Assembly: GCA_036365515.1 (NCBI GenBank)
Contig: CM070874.1
Span: 41,043,083 to 41,107,082, forward strand
Direction of reading: 5' to 3'
Length of the DNA: 64,000 nucleotides
Source of the DNA: Torymus aiolomorphi
Lineage: Eukaryota > Arthropoda > Insecta > Hymenoptera > Torymidae
Program-made: the position numbers and the translations under genes
Shown: one piece after another, positions 22,409-33,530 of the stretch
How the letters are laid out: the number at the start of each line of letters is the position of its first letter
How positions within the stretch are numbered: position 1 is the first letter of the stretch
The notes under the pieces: model-generated
Seen by the model: the letters and a program-made list of their open reading frames with translations, nothing else
The model's database searches: none
Told to the model about the DNA's origin: nothing

Positions 22409-22535
22409 ACTATTTTTCATCACTCCTTGCTGAAAGTTCAACTTACTTTCCGCACGGAGCTAAGTCTCCGAAAGTTGAACTTTCCGCACGGAGCTAAGCC
22501 TCCGAAAGTCGAACTTTCCGCACGGAGTGATGAAA
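22409..22535. repeat. 34-bp tandem repeats inside a short inverted repeat
   Basis: TTTCCGCACGGAGCTAAG plus CTCCGAAAGT occurs in two full copies and a partial third. The block is bracketed by TTTTTCATCACTCC and GGAGTGATGAAAAT, which are reverse complements. MITE-like. Confidence 0.7.
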
Positions 22536-22560
22536 ATATTTTTCGGCATTCCGTTTAAAC

Positions 22561-23221
22561 CAAATCCAAATTCCATGCTCAAGCATAAACAAATGCATAT
22601 TTTGTTGTCGAATAAACCATATTTTCATTAATGCCCATAGAATAATGCAAAAAAACGTAGCGTTATTATTTTATAAATAAATCATTATTCGTACCGCTAT
22701 GGATAATGATTATAAATTAACTAGATTTTAATATCGTCATTGATATACTGTGTCAAGTATTATGTCATATACGTAGTTAATTGACGTTGGTATTGATCAC
22801 TTGACTATATTCAAATTTATCAGTGGTATATTTACTTCTGCTTAACGTAGTCTGACTGCCTTTGCTTTCCTTTGCGTTAATTTATTATTGTTTTGTTTAT
22901 TATATGTTAATTTATTTAGTTACTGTCCTATCTTAATGTGAGTAAAAAAGTGTGCAAAGATCTTAATACAATTGACGATGTTTATATTGTTTTTACCAAG
23001 AAAGCAAGGTAACAGTTGTAATCAATTTGATTTCTCAACCTTTGTGCAAAGTTTTCCATCTCATTTTTCACTATTGTTTCTATATTTTTAGATAAACAAA
23101 AACACAATCTTACAAATTTGACGATGTTTTAACATTATAATGAATGTAATTTTAGGTAAGAATGACGATGTTTATTTGTATGTAGTTTAATTATTGACTT
23201 GTATTTATCTCCATATTTTAA
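22561..23221. other. AT-rich spacer
   Basis: No gene seen. Near 23230-23275 GATAAGGATAACAAAACAG and ATCGAAACGTTGCAC resemble 3' tails of Penelope-like elements, but there is no protein to support it. Confidence 0.4.
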
Positions 23222-23518
23222 TAAATTCTAGTGCTTGATAAGGATAACAAAACAGTTATCGAAACGTTGCACAAATAGTAACTCAATTTACTCATTAACA
23301 TCGAACCTTTCCAAAACTTGTCCGTAAGTATGTTGAGAGCGTCTTTCCACCGGAGCGAATTAAAAGCATTCCTAACATCCAATGTTACTACCATGCAGCT
23401 CTTCCAGGAGTAGTGGTAGACCTGCTGTGCCTTTTCTGCTGTGTTAACTATCATTTTAACAGCGTCTATTGTCGAGCGCCCTGATCTAAAGCCTAGCTGC
23501 CTATCAAAGAGGCCTCCG
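23222..23518 (-). pseudogene. R1-like reverse transcriptase fragment (downstream half of a split element)
   Basis: On the minus strand this reads FDRQLGFRSGRST and then TLDVRNAFNSLRW, the fingers and motif A of an R1-clade reverse transcriptase. It stops after about 90 residues in unrelated sequence. Its upstream neighbour in the protein lies at 41187-43801: the two are separated by the 17.7-kb Transib-like insertion and join exactly when one copy of CTCCG is removed. Confidence 0.85.
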
Positions 23519-23556
23519 CACAGTGGTCTGAAACGCTGAAAAAATGGACAAAAATC
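23519..23556 (+). promoter_or_regulatory. RSS-like terminus, left end
   Basis: Heptamer CACAGTG (23519-23525) is identical to the V(D)J recombination-signal heptamer. A 22-bp spacer follows, then ACAAAAATC (23548-23556), eight of nine matches to the consensus nonamer ACAAAAACC. Confidence 0.8.
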
Positions 23557-24427
23557 TACATTAACGCGGAAAATAATTTATAATAAATATCTATAGTCAA
23601 AATCGGTACTTCATATTCTATAGAATAAAATAGGCTACCGCTTCTTTTAATATTGTTGTTATAGTTTTTTATACAGCATGTTAAATAGACAAAAAATGGA
23701 AGTAAAAAAACCACTTTTTCCTATAATTTGCTCATTTTTGCTAGAAAAATGGCGCTAAAGTCTATATTTATGTAAAATTCGATAACAAATCGATTGGTCG
23801 GAACAGATTTTCAAAAAAATTTCGAAAAACACCTCAAAAACGCATTTATTGTTAACAAAATTTACTACGTTTTTTAAACAATTGCATTTTTCCTTACTTT
23901 AATTGTTTCTAATCGAATTGAAAATGTTTTTTTCGAAAAGCTGAGATTTTTTTTACATCAAAATACGTATCTTTAAAATTTTTTTGGTCATATTTTAGAT
24001 ATAGAAAAAATTCGAAAATTTTACACTGAATTAAATATATTAATTTTAAATCACAGGGATTATAAGATTTACCACATCACGAGATCTGAAGCTACTTATT
24101 AGCTTTTTACAAATGCTTCTTTTGTAAAAAAAACGTAAGGAAACGAATGGTGATATCTAATTCCGTAAAAAGAAGGTAAGAACGAACTCAATAATGCGTT
24201 TTTTTTGTTAACAAATTAACTTTTTTTTATAAATAATTGAATTTTAACTTCTTTAATCTTTTTTATCGGATCAGCAATATTTGTATCGTAAAGCTTGGTG
24301 TTTTTAACGTAAAAATGTATATTTGGATATTCTCTAGATTAGATTTTAAATGTAAATTAAATTATTACATATTTTAAATGCTTAAAAAATTTGAATTTCG
24401 CGCCATAAATAACTAATGACGCCAAAC
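23519..24427. repeat. Left terminal inverted repeat of the Transib-like element
   Basis: It matches the reverse complement of 40291-41186 plus 39071-39085 across an inserted MITE. The match ends at the shared GGCGTCATTA. The two arms are diverged by substitutions and short indels, but long identical runs remain. Confidence 0.9.
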
Positions 24428-24514
24428 CAATTATCATTATAACATATAATATCAATTTATTTCTAATAAATTTAAATAAATAAATCAATTTAATAAAATA
24501 ACAAATTCATAAAC

Positions 24515-24704
24515 TTATTCTTCGGTATCTAATTCATTATCAGAAGCATTTTCATCTGAATTATTATCTGCATGACTGATAGTTAATAGCGCTTTCATTT
24601 CTTTGATAATTTTTCTCTTTTTCTTTTCAATAACTCTGCTCAACCATATAAAAGGATCCGAATTTAATAACAGGCGTAAAAACATGTCAGTATTAGTATT
24701 TATC
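24515..24704 (-). pseudogene. Transib-like transposase, last exon
   Basis: It starts after AAATGCACAG in matching phase with INTNTDMFLRLLLNSDPF and ends with an acidic Asn/Asp/Glu-rich tail and a stop at 24515. The NTDMF...LLLNSDP block follows the catalytic Glu in the family. Confidence 0.78.
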
Positions 24705-24783
24705 CTGTGCATTTAAAACAAATTGTGAATAATACTAATTTTACTATCTTAAAATCGGTTTTAAAATTTGTTATATATTATAC

Positions 24784-25089
24784 CTTGAAGATTTTCGAGA
24801 ATGATGTTCTCGTGATTTTTTAATGTTCTTATTAGGACATTCTTGAGCTTCTTCAGAGAAGAATCCAATCGGAAGAATCCAATCGAAAGAATCATGTTTT
24901 CGATTATACGGTATCCATGTATCAGAATAACATGCATGAATGTTGGCATATAATACCATGAATAGAGCGTCACAAAACGACTTGCTGCTTCTTTACAATA
25001 TAATTGGAATGCTTTAACATTAATTTCTTTTCCAGACGATAAAACGGCAAGAATAACTTTAAAATTCTTTAGTAATTTTTCATCAAATC
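24784..25089 (-). pseudogene. Transib-like transposase, exon with catalytic Glu
   Basis: It starts after TATATACAG and ends TCAAG|GTATAA. Contents: YSWYYMPTFMHVILIHG, then SEEAQECPNKNIKKSREHH, which includes the catalytic Glu. A 14-bp tandem duplication (24861-24874 and 24875-24888) between these two segments shifts the frame. Confidence 0.78.
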
Positions 25090-25158
25090 CTGTATATACA
25101 AACTTTAAATATAACACTTTGTAACTATTGAACAATGTTAAAAAATCTCTAAATATAC

Positions 25159-25290
25159 CTGTTATTCTTGCAACGATCTCTGGGTTATCAAAAAAAGTTC
25201 TAGCAGTATTTCCATCGTTCGTGCTACCGTATCCTTGCTTTGCGCTATCAACTTTGATTCCAAGCTCTTTGTGAAGAAGTTTTTAAATTA
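25159..25290 (-). pseudogene. Transib-like transposase, STNDGNTAR exon
   Basis: Contains KVDSAKQGYGSTNDGNTAR and FFDNPEIVARI, a block I recognise from animal RAG1-like/Transib proteins. Its donor is CAG|GTATAT at 25158; the acceptor is uncertain. Confidence 0.75.
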
Positions 25291-25484
25291 TTATTTTTTT
25301 TTCTTTCATACAAGCTTGTTATTCTTTTGTTACCTGGTTATTTGATAAAATACATAATTAATTCAACATTAATAACAGCATATTTTATAACGATAAAACT
25401 AAGGGACAACCAGAGCTTCTATACAATTACATGATTATCAAAATGTTTAGTATATTAATATAACAAGAACTTCGATATGCATAA

Positions 25485-25680
25485 GTATACCATTGGCTCA
25501 GTCGATTAAGTACGTGATTAGTTCGCTGTACGATCCAAATTCGAATCCTACTTCCAAGACTCTGTAACTTATCTTTAAATAATAATATGCCACATATTTA
25601 TGGTGTCTTAAATGTGTTGTTTATAGGGTATTTAATGCACGAATGATAAAACAATAAGTAAATAAATAAATATACAAGTT
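25485..25680 (+). repeat. tRNA-like SINE candidate
   Basis: A TTGGCTCAGTCGATTAAG segment looks like a Pol III A box, and AAATTCGAATCC about 45 bp later like a B box. The unit ends in AATAAATAAATA, and ACAAG...TTCG at both sides may be a target duplication. It lies where a transposase exon is missing. Confidence 0.5.
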
Positions 25681-26317
25681 CGTTAGAAGCACCGGTATTC
25701 TCTTAACATTTATACACAATGTTTATAATTTGAAGTAACTCTACTTACTCTCCATTTTTTGAAAGATAAGCGATAGGATACATGCAGGACACATTCTAAA
25801 AAGCGATTTTTTGCATGTAACATAGAAATTCCCTAGTTTAAAGCAGATTTGTCAATTTTTCTTTTTTCATGTGATTCAAGTTTGTTCATTTCAGAAATGG
25901 TAGCCCTACATATATGACAACATTGATTAGAACTATTATTAATAACATTACACACTTAAAAGACACACATTTATCATTACTATATAAATAAAATTGTTTT
26001 AAAAAATAACTCTTAAAAATAAGAATCGGTATTTTTTATCTGAACGTTTAAACAAGATACTTAAACTGATGTGAAAAACAGGAATTCATAAAAATCAAAG
26101 TATTTGAAACAAAATTTACTTGTATATAAAGAAATATTTGCACAGTGATGCTTTTCTACATTATTTGAGAATATTCTGTACATTAATTTCATGTTCTTAA
26201 TCAAGTTCTTTTAATATTCATATTTTGGAAGGTTTAAAATTATAGAATTATTGCCAAACGTAGTCTGATCTAGATATTACTAGTTTATAGAAAAGTGCAA
26301 TCTTATTTTTTTCTTAC

Positions 26318-26809
26318 CTTTCCATCAATCATTGTAAGTGATAGGTTAAAATTTACTCTGTAGCCATTATAATCGAAATCTTTTAAATTTTTTATCTGAT
26401 CATTAATTATTCTTTCTTCTTCTTTTGTTAATGCATTCGTTTCGTTTGCGAATTGAATACGGATTGGACGACAGAATCGTGTAGAAGATGGGAAAGGGCT
26501 GGTCCAAATAACTTCATTTTTTCTTTTTCTTTCAATCAGTTGTAGTGGCACTAGCGATGAACAAAATAAATTTTCATCGCAACTTGTTTCGCTCTTCCAT
26601 TTTTGTTTATACGAATTGACCGTTGTACCATCGAAACCGTACTTGACTATTAAAATAAACAGTCTCACTACATTTTTCTTAACATCAAGATTCAAAAACT
26701 TAAGTAAGCGCTCTGCGGTGTGATTCAATAAATCTTGTAAAGGAACTTCACAAATTTGCTCGCTAACTAAAATATTATTTGGATAAGCTTCCTTTTTAGC
26801 ATCTAAAAT
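26318..26809 (-). pseudogene. Transib-like transposase, exon with first catalytic Asp
   Basis: It starts after TTAATTAG and ends AAAG|GTAAGA. Contents: AYPNNILVSEQ, VPLQDLLNHTAERL, KYGFDGTT (probable first catalytic Asp), SSTRFCRPI and SLTMIDGK. The SSxxCRPI and TMIDGK segments line up with the RAG1 core region after its first catalytic residue. Confidence 0.78.
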
Positions 26810-27660
26810 CTAATTAATATGAGAATATATAACAGCTATTAAATTATGCGCTCGATTAAAATATATGTTGTAATCATTTATGTTACAGAAATATAAAAGT
26901 ACATCAAGTTAACATTGTTATAAATATAAATTTTTCATTTCTATTTTTTTATTTCACGAGATGTTAAGGAGAGATTGAAACCGATTACTAAAACAAACGA
27001 AAATGAAAAAATTTTTGAAAAGGAAAAATATGGTAGTGGCATTAGTAGTCGCCCACCCCCTAGTAGTCGGACATTTTTGTCGAAATTTTACTTCAAAATT
27101 AGATTTTCTATATTAATAAATTTCGTATTCTATAGTGTGAGTTACTCATTTCGCAATTGCTATGTTAAAATTCAAAATTTTCCAGTTTTTAAATCGTTAA
27201 TCGTAGAATAGAATGTATCTGACAACTAATCTTAAGTGTCCGAGCACTGGTGCCATTACCCTATAAAGTTTTTAATAAATAATTAATTTAAAGAAGATTA
27301 AATAAAAATAGTACTTTTCGATACTAGTGCGATAATATAGTTCTTGCACGAGTGTGAATTTGTCGGCCATTCGAATCGAGCGAAATTCACACTCGTACAA
27401 GAATCATATTTATCGCACTAGTACCGAACATTATTTTATGATACTTCGTATGTTAAGTGCCTTTTATAAGCACAAGTGCAATGGTACTTATTACCCGGAG
27501 TGTCATAAAATACATTAAAATATAAAGAATTTAGTGAAACATGAGCGAGCTTCGATTCACATCTCTTCAAAGATAAATCATTGAAAAATATATCTATTCT
27601 CACTTTTATGTATGATGGATACAGATCATGTGTGATTCAGAGCTGATTGTCTAATTTATA
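26810..27660. other. Transib-like element interior with a foldback palindrome
   Basis: No coding block found. An inverted repeat at about 27313-27435 pairs CGATACTAGTGCGATAATAT and GCACGAGTGTGAATTT with their complements and could fold into a hairpin of about 50 bp. Confidence 0.6.
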
Positions 27661-27755
27661 CACTGAAAAAATAATATTGGAAAGATTATTAAAATCTACA
27701 GTAAAAATTACCATCTTGTGTAGGGAACGCAACCACAGACTGTAAAACTATGAAT

Positions 27756-28528
27756 TTTTACAAGATAGTATGGTAAAATTTCAAACTTACAAATTTTACT
27801 ATACTGAATTATAAATTTTTTATGTAGAAAGTAAGAAAGTAGTGTAATTATTTTTTTTTAAACTTATACATATTTCTAGAGTACTAAACTAATTTTAACG
27901 AAATTTTTTCTTATATTTTATTTTTTTTTTTATGTCTTTTTTGTAACTGAATCCTACATAGGCAAACAAAAGAAAAAATTACTTTAAAGCAAGTGACTTA
28001 TTATTCTCCATCCTTCAGTGTTGATGATTGTTAGATGTAGGTATATTGTACGATGATTAATAGATTATTACAAGTACAACATTTTTAATTAATTGACGCA
28101 ATTTTTTTCGCACGAATTGTTCTGTATTTGTTCCTTAACTCTAATTTTGCACGCTTTAACCTACTTTAACCTACGCTGACTCGCACTAACGCTATTTGCA
28201 AACGCTCGCAGATATTTTAAAGATTTCGAATCGTGCTTATATATTAACCGCGGTCAAGTTCGGTCACTTGCGGGAGTAAAGAGAGCTTTCTTGATGGTCG
28301 CCACCTGGTGTTGGAATCGGAATTTTAAGGCGCAATTAGTTTTGGTAAGAAGTTATAAATAAGAAGAGATGGATTGGAAAATATTACCAAATAAATATTT
28401 CAATAAAGAAAAACAAATAATTAAAAAAATTTCGGTAGTATAAAAGTAATTTTTATAGCTTTATATAAATAAATAAGTATGCTATTGTTGTAATCACAAA
28501 TTTTATTTTGCACATATAAAAATACAAA
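27756..28528. other. CACTA element 3' non-coding region
   Basis: AT-rich with subterminal copies of TACAAGATAGTATGGTAAAA-like motifs and no gene. Confidence 0.5.
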
Positions 28529-31500
28529 TTACATCCAATTTTTTTGTATAAAATGGAAACCATTAGATTGGTATACAACATGACTTATAATAGAGTTATC
28601 TAATTCACTTTTCTGCAAAATTGTACATTTGCGTTTCGCAATATCATAAACCTTGTAAGCTGAATAATGTTCGTCTAAAAAACAATCTTCTAACTCATAT
28701 GCTAATATAAAAATGTTATTTTTCGAATTTTTAAATATTTGAGATACAATAATAAATGTAGGACTACTTTCGTTAAATAATACTATAATTACATCATTTT
28801 TTATTCGCCTTCCCTGAAAATCCATCCATTTCATGGAAGTAATTTCGTACAAGTTTGTAGGTAACAATTTAGAAAAATTTTGATAATCGTGAATATCATT
28901 TTTCTGAATGTTACTTTTTTTTTTACCACCACAAGTATAAGTAGGATACTCTGCTAATCTATTAATAAATTTGAAATTCAACATAAGTTGGTGTTTCACC
29001 GCAACAGTTTCATTAATGTTTTGACGAGATGCTGTTGTTCTAGATACATTTTTACCTACTTTATTTTTTGCTTCGTCTCTTAAACAGCTGATTTTACCCA
29101 ATGGACCGAAGTTTTTCAGAGAGCGAGCATAATGTAGTAAAAAGTGATGTTTTGGTTTAAGGCAATTTTGAAATACTGACTTTAATTCCGTTAAATATTC
29201 TTCAATTAAGACTTCTAAATAGTTATATGTTGTATTATGGACTTTTGAACTTCAAATAATAATAATTATATATCTTAAGCGTAAATACAAAAGCCAGCAT
29301 TTTTCATTTACTGGAATGAAATGCCCAATCATCAAATTCAAGTTATCTTTGAGACAGCGCATTTCACTAGAGCTCATAATTAAATAACCTTTTTTTACAT
29401 GACTTTCGATAACATCACAAGGTTTATTAATACTAGGTTGACAACCATAATCGAACGCGTGAATCTTAAAATTAAGATCTTCTAAAGTTAAATATTTTTT
29501 AATATAAATAAATTGATTCAAAATATTAGCTAAGTCATATCGGGCTACGCCTTCAAGAATGTCGTGCATAGGATCAACAGCTACATTCTCAGTTGCATGA
29601 AAATGTTGAAGTTTGTGTAATGCGCACTTTTCTTTTATTCCAGATTCTCTTGTATTTCCGGATAATAAAAGGGATTCATAATTACACCTATTACGTAATT
29701 CACAACTTCTTTCAGATGTGATTTCATTTATTTCATTCCTTTTTACTAAACACTTATGACAGAAAGAATGTGCATTGAAGCTTTCAAAAAATCCTAGTAG
29801 AGAATGTAGCCCAAGATTGTCGCCTGTAGTTAGAGCTAACTCAAAGTAAATTTGCTTTTTTCCAAAATCTGAGTTTATAGTGATACCAACATTTTCTAAA
29901 AAATATAATTCTTCAATAATTTTCGACAGTACTACTTCGTTGCCTACAACTTGTCGGTCAATACTATTGAACAATGCGAATACAAAAATGTTTTCTAGTT
30001 TCGAAGAATACTCTGGGGGTAGAGAAAGAATGTTGATATACATAGCTCCAGTTTTACAAATTCCCTTATGAGACCCAAGGAGATTATTATTTTCATAATC
30101 ATCGTAATACAGCGATACGGGCAAAACGAATTTGCCTGGTGTCTAAAATTATATATATTATACAATAAAAATGAGATAAAAATTACAAAATATTATAATT
30201 TACACAAATTCATGGCAACATAAAACAAAAAATAAACCTGAATATGCAGAATAAAAGTTTCCCGACGTTCATCTACCGATAGCTTTGGAGGACGTTGATT
30301 TTCATTTTCATTGCTCTTCCTTTTTCTATTACGTTGTGAACTAATCAAATGTGGAAGTACATAGAAAATAATAAAATTTTCTTGTTCTATAAAAGAAAAT
30401 GATATTGTGAGTAAATAAGCCTTTGTAAAAAATATCATTTATTTAGTGTAACATTTTTCACAGTAATACAAAATAAAAAATCTTAGAAATAAAATCAAGA
30501 AAGTGAAATATTGTAAATATACTTTTGATTAATTTACTTTATGTAATGAATTTTTAATAATATTCGTTACTTTAGTTTAAGTTTACAACTGTATAAGAAT
30601 AATACTACATAATGAAATAGAATTAAATTTTATAATGAATAAATAGTAATAAAGTAATCATAACCTGCTGTTAGAATATTGTTAGACAAATTCAAAATCA
30701 GCGCTTGAGCTTCGATGGGTAGGGTCCTTCGTATGTTAAGCAGATCGGACTTTATACATCCTTTAATCTTTACCCAGTCATCGTTGGAAGTTAATTGCTT
30801 ATTTGGATTTATTTGAGCGAAATCATATTCTATCTGTAATTTAACAAATGGTATGTAGCAAATAAAATTTTAGGTTAAATACTAATGTGTATAATAATTA
30901 TGTTACACAACTTACCAACTCATGTCCCTTCTTAATTTGAAGACCCAGAAAATTAGAAATATATTCGTCTGTAGAAACTCCTGAAGCTAGTTGATTACGA
31001 CGTATATCAAATGTCTCTTTCCAATAAGCCGTCACAGTCTCCCAATCATCACAATTAGTTTTCAAAAAATCAAGCTTTCTGTTTTCTTCTTCAGTAGGAG
31101 CAGTTTCATTGAACATATTCGGTTCTTTTACTTTTTTAATTTTCAAAATTCCAACTGTTTTTAACCTATTTCTTTCGTAACAAAAATGATCCCATAACTT
31201 TCCAGACGTGGGAATTTTCAACTTTCCAACTTTTTTAAATGGGATATAATACGTAGCTTCTGCTTCGTTCTTGAAGATTCTAATAACTTCCTTAGTCAAT
31301 ATCTGAAATCTTTTTGAAGAAATTCTGAAAAGTATAAATAACATGTTAAACGTAAATATATTTTTTGAAATGTGATAGAAATTTATTATACATACGCAAA
31401 TCTTTCTAGTTGATCTTCAGGGCTTACGTTACGTAACTGCCACTCTTTTTCTCTCTGTACAACTAACCTTACAAGCTTGCTACGCGTATTTTTTGGTAAA

Positions 31501-31997
31501 TACTGTTCATTGTTATTGTATTCTTTTAAAATCTCCTTTCCTTTAGCAGTACGTTTTAAATAGTCTTCTAGTCCCTATAACAATGAAAAGATATAAATAT
31601 TTTATTGTTATAAACGTAATATTAACACTTTATTAATAAATTGTCGAAAGAAATATATCATTCTCTGTCCTACTACATATAAGACTTAAAAAACACTTAC
31701 TGTTGTAACCTCTTCATCATCACTAACATCTGGGCTCTGCTCTCTACCGTTGTCTGGGTTATTATTATTTGGACCAAGAATATTCCTCACCACTTCAGGA
31801 ACTGGAACTGTGTCACGTTCTTCGTTGTTTACATCTCGTCTCTGATCATAGTTATTGGGTTCTGCAGCATTATTCGGCAACTCAATATCACTCACTGATG
31901 TTTCGTTGTCCTGCCGTGGTTCCTCTCTTTCCGGTACTCCCAGCGAATTTGACACGTAGTTCTTATTAATGAGAAAATATTTATAAGGCTTTTTCAT
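28529..31997 (-). pseudogene. CACTA TNP2-type transposase gene, multi-exon
   Basis: Transposase of the CACTA element. Minus-strand blocks: acidic N-terminus 31686-31997; about 31385-31575 (GLEDYLKRTAKGKEI); about 30910-31326 (SGKLWDHFCYERNRL); about 30660-30836; about 30238-30387; and a large catalytic block 28529-30147. The large block follows the TNP2 order: YYDDYENNNLLGSHKG, INILSLPPEY, TTGDNLGLHSLLGFFESF, HSFCHKC and AVDPMHDILEGVARYDL. GT-AG borders are visible at 30836, 30660 and 30238. One in-frame TGA at 29252-29254 interrupts the catalytic block after a run of Ile. Otherwise the gene reads well, so this is a fairly young copy. Confidence 0.82.
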
Positions 31998-32640
31998 AAT
32001 CTCCGAATTTATATTAAATTTAAATTTATAATAAAAATAATAATGAAATAATTTCTTTTCTGGTGTATCGTATTTAGGAAAAAGGAATAAAGTTACCTTA
32101 AGGAAGAAAGATTATTTTAAGTTGAGGTTACGTTAATTAGCTTCGGGAATTACCTGCACTTTGGCGTTAGACATAATCTATTTATACATTTAAATACTAT
32201 TACACTCGTACACTGTATAAAATTGATTACAATCACATAAATATTGCAATACTTACCAAAGTTGAACGTAGATGCAGATGCCGGTTGCAAAAATCACAAG
32301 CATACGTATTGCTAGTTACACGCTAGAAACGATGGCGCATAACTTTCGATGATTAGCCGTTATTGGCGGTGGCGCGCACGGCACGGACACGCGGGAAACT
32401 GAGACATTATAGTGCGCATGCGCACAGCACACTTCTACGCGCATCTCATGAAAATTACCATACTGTTTTGGATAATGTACTAAGTATTATAATAAAATCA
32501 ACTAAACTGCTGTGTAAATTTTCCTAATTGAGTATAACAAAATTTGTGATTGATTGTTTTTACCATAATGTTTAGTAATTTTTCTGACTTCTCATTTTAA
32601 TTTAAAAAATTTTTTTTGGTAATTATGTTACTTTTTACAG
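31998..32640. other. CACTA element 5' non-coding region
   Basis: Presumed promoter side of the TNP2-type gene, with a short GC-rich patch (32340-32410). No clear TATA box can be chosen. Confidence 0.45.
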
Positions 32641-32769
32641 TCTGTGGTCGCGTTCCCTGCACAAGATGGTAATTTTTATTGAATGTTTAGTACTTTTTCC
32701 TGTACTTTTTTTTCAGTGTATGTACCCATCTTTAGTTAAATTGGCGTTAATTATTAAAGCCGGCGTTAA

Positions 32770-32973
32770 TTATTCTTCTGGCGTCATTTGAGAGGCTTTT
32801 TTCATGTCACATTCACTACATTTAGGTTTCGCAACTTCATCGATTGCGTCAGAAACAATATCAGACGGAAAATATTCCGTCAGACAATAGTCTGCAACAT
32901 TTTTGTTTAATCTTTTTTTAGTCTTAGTCGTAGCTGAGTTATGGGTTACAATAGGACGACCACGTTTAATTCC
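32770..32973 (-). pseudogene. Transib-like transposase, second exon
   Basis: It begins after TTTTTCAG with GIKRGRPIVTHNS and contains TKTKKRLNKN and CSECDMKK. The GRP region is usual for the family before the catalytic core. It runs into a stop at 32770 about 50 bp from the end of the nested CACTA element; no clear donor is visible. Confidence 0.7.
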
Positions 32974-33016
32974 TGAAAAATATATTATTATCCATTGGAA
33001 AAATCCATATAATCTA

Positions 33017-33139
33017 GGGGGGCTGCGCCCCCCAGCGTGCCTTTGGCACGCCATCCCCCCCGCCCCCACACACACCTGCTCCTCATTTCGCTCGTCGCCC
33101 CCCCCCCCTCTCCCTATGTAAAAACTTCGTTTTTACATA
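33017..33139. repeat. Cluster of three small perfect hairpins with C-rich run
   Basis: GGGGGGC-TGC-GCCCCCC (33017-33033), GCGTGCC-TTT-GGCACGC (33035-33051) and TATGTAAAAAC-TTC-GTTTTTACATA (33115-33139) follow one another, separated by a C-rich stretch. Confidence 0.8.
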
Positions 33140-33387
33140 ATGGCACGACCGCAGCGCTCAGAAGAACCTTATACTTTTATTATTGCAAAAATTGTAATAC
33201 TTTATTTATCGTTTTTATCATTTAAAATAAACATAAAGACATCTGCAATAGAATTTAAATAATAGTTATCCATTTACTTTTACACATTTATTGCTTCTTT
33301 TTTGTAGAAGGTTTGCGTTTTAATTCTACATGTATAAAAATATTTAGATAACTTTTTAAATAGCCTATGATGTATATATAGTACATT

Positions 33388-33530
33388 TCGACACGGGTGG
33401 GGAAGTCGATTATTTAGCTGGTGTGACTTTTTGCACGAGCGAAGCGAGTGCGAAAAAGTCACACCACCTAAATAATCGACTTGCGCACTAGTTTCGAACG
33501 GTATTTTATACCACAAGCGCCGAAAAATCA
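33388..33530. repeat. Foldback palindrome
   Basis: AAGTCGATTATTTAG and GTGTGACTTTTTGCAC are mirrored by GTGCGAAAAAGTCACAC and CTAAATAATCGACTT, giving arms of about 40 bp around GAGCGAAGCGA. Confidence 0.75.

Larger units (their letters stand above)
27661..32718 (-). mobile_element. CACTA (EnSpm/CMC) transposon nested in the Transib-like element
   Basis: It starts CACTGAAAAAA and ends TTTTTTTTCAGTG, with imperfect inverted ends of about 85 bp sharing ATTACCATCTTGTG and CCACAGACTGTAAAA. The flanking bases allow a 2-bp duplication TA. Subterminal TTACCATACT-type motifs repeat near both ends, as usual for CACTA elements. The enclosed minus-strand gene is a TNP2-type transposase. It interrupts the transposase gene of the surrounding element. 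Confidence 0.85.

Noticed and set aside
27661..32718. TNP2-like gene as the second gene of the RAG1-like transposon (a RAG2-style partner)
   Set aside because: It lies within its own CACTG...CAGTG inverted ends with a TA duplication, so it belongs to a separate nested CACTA element.
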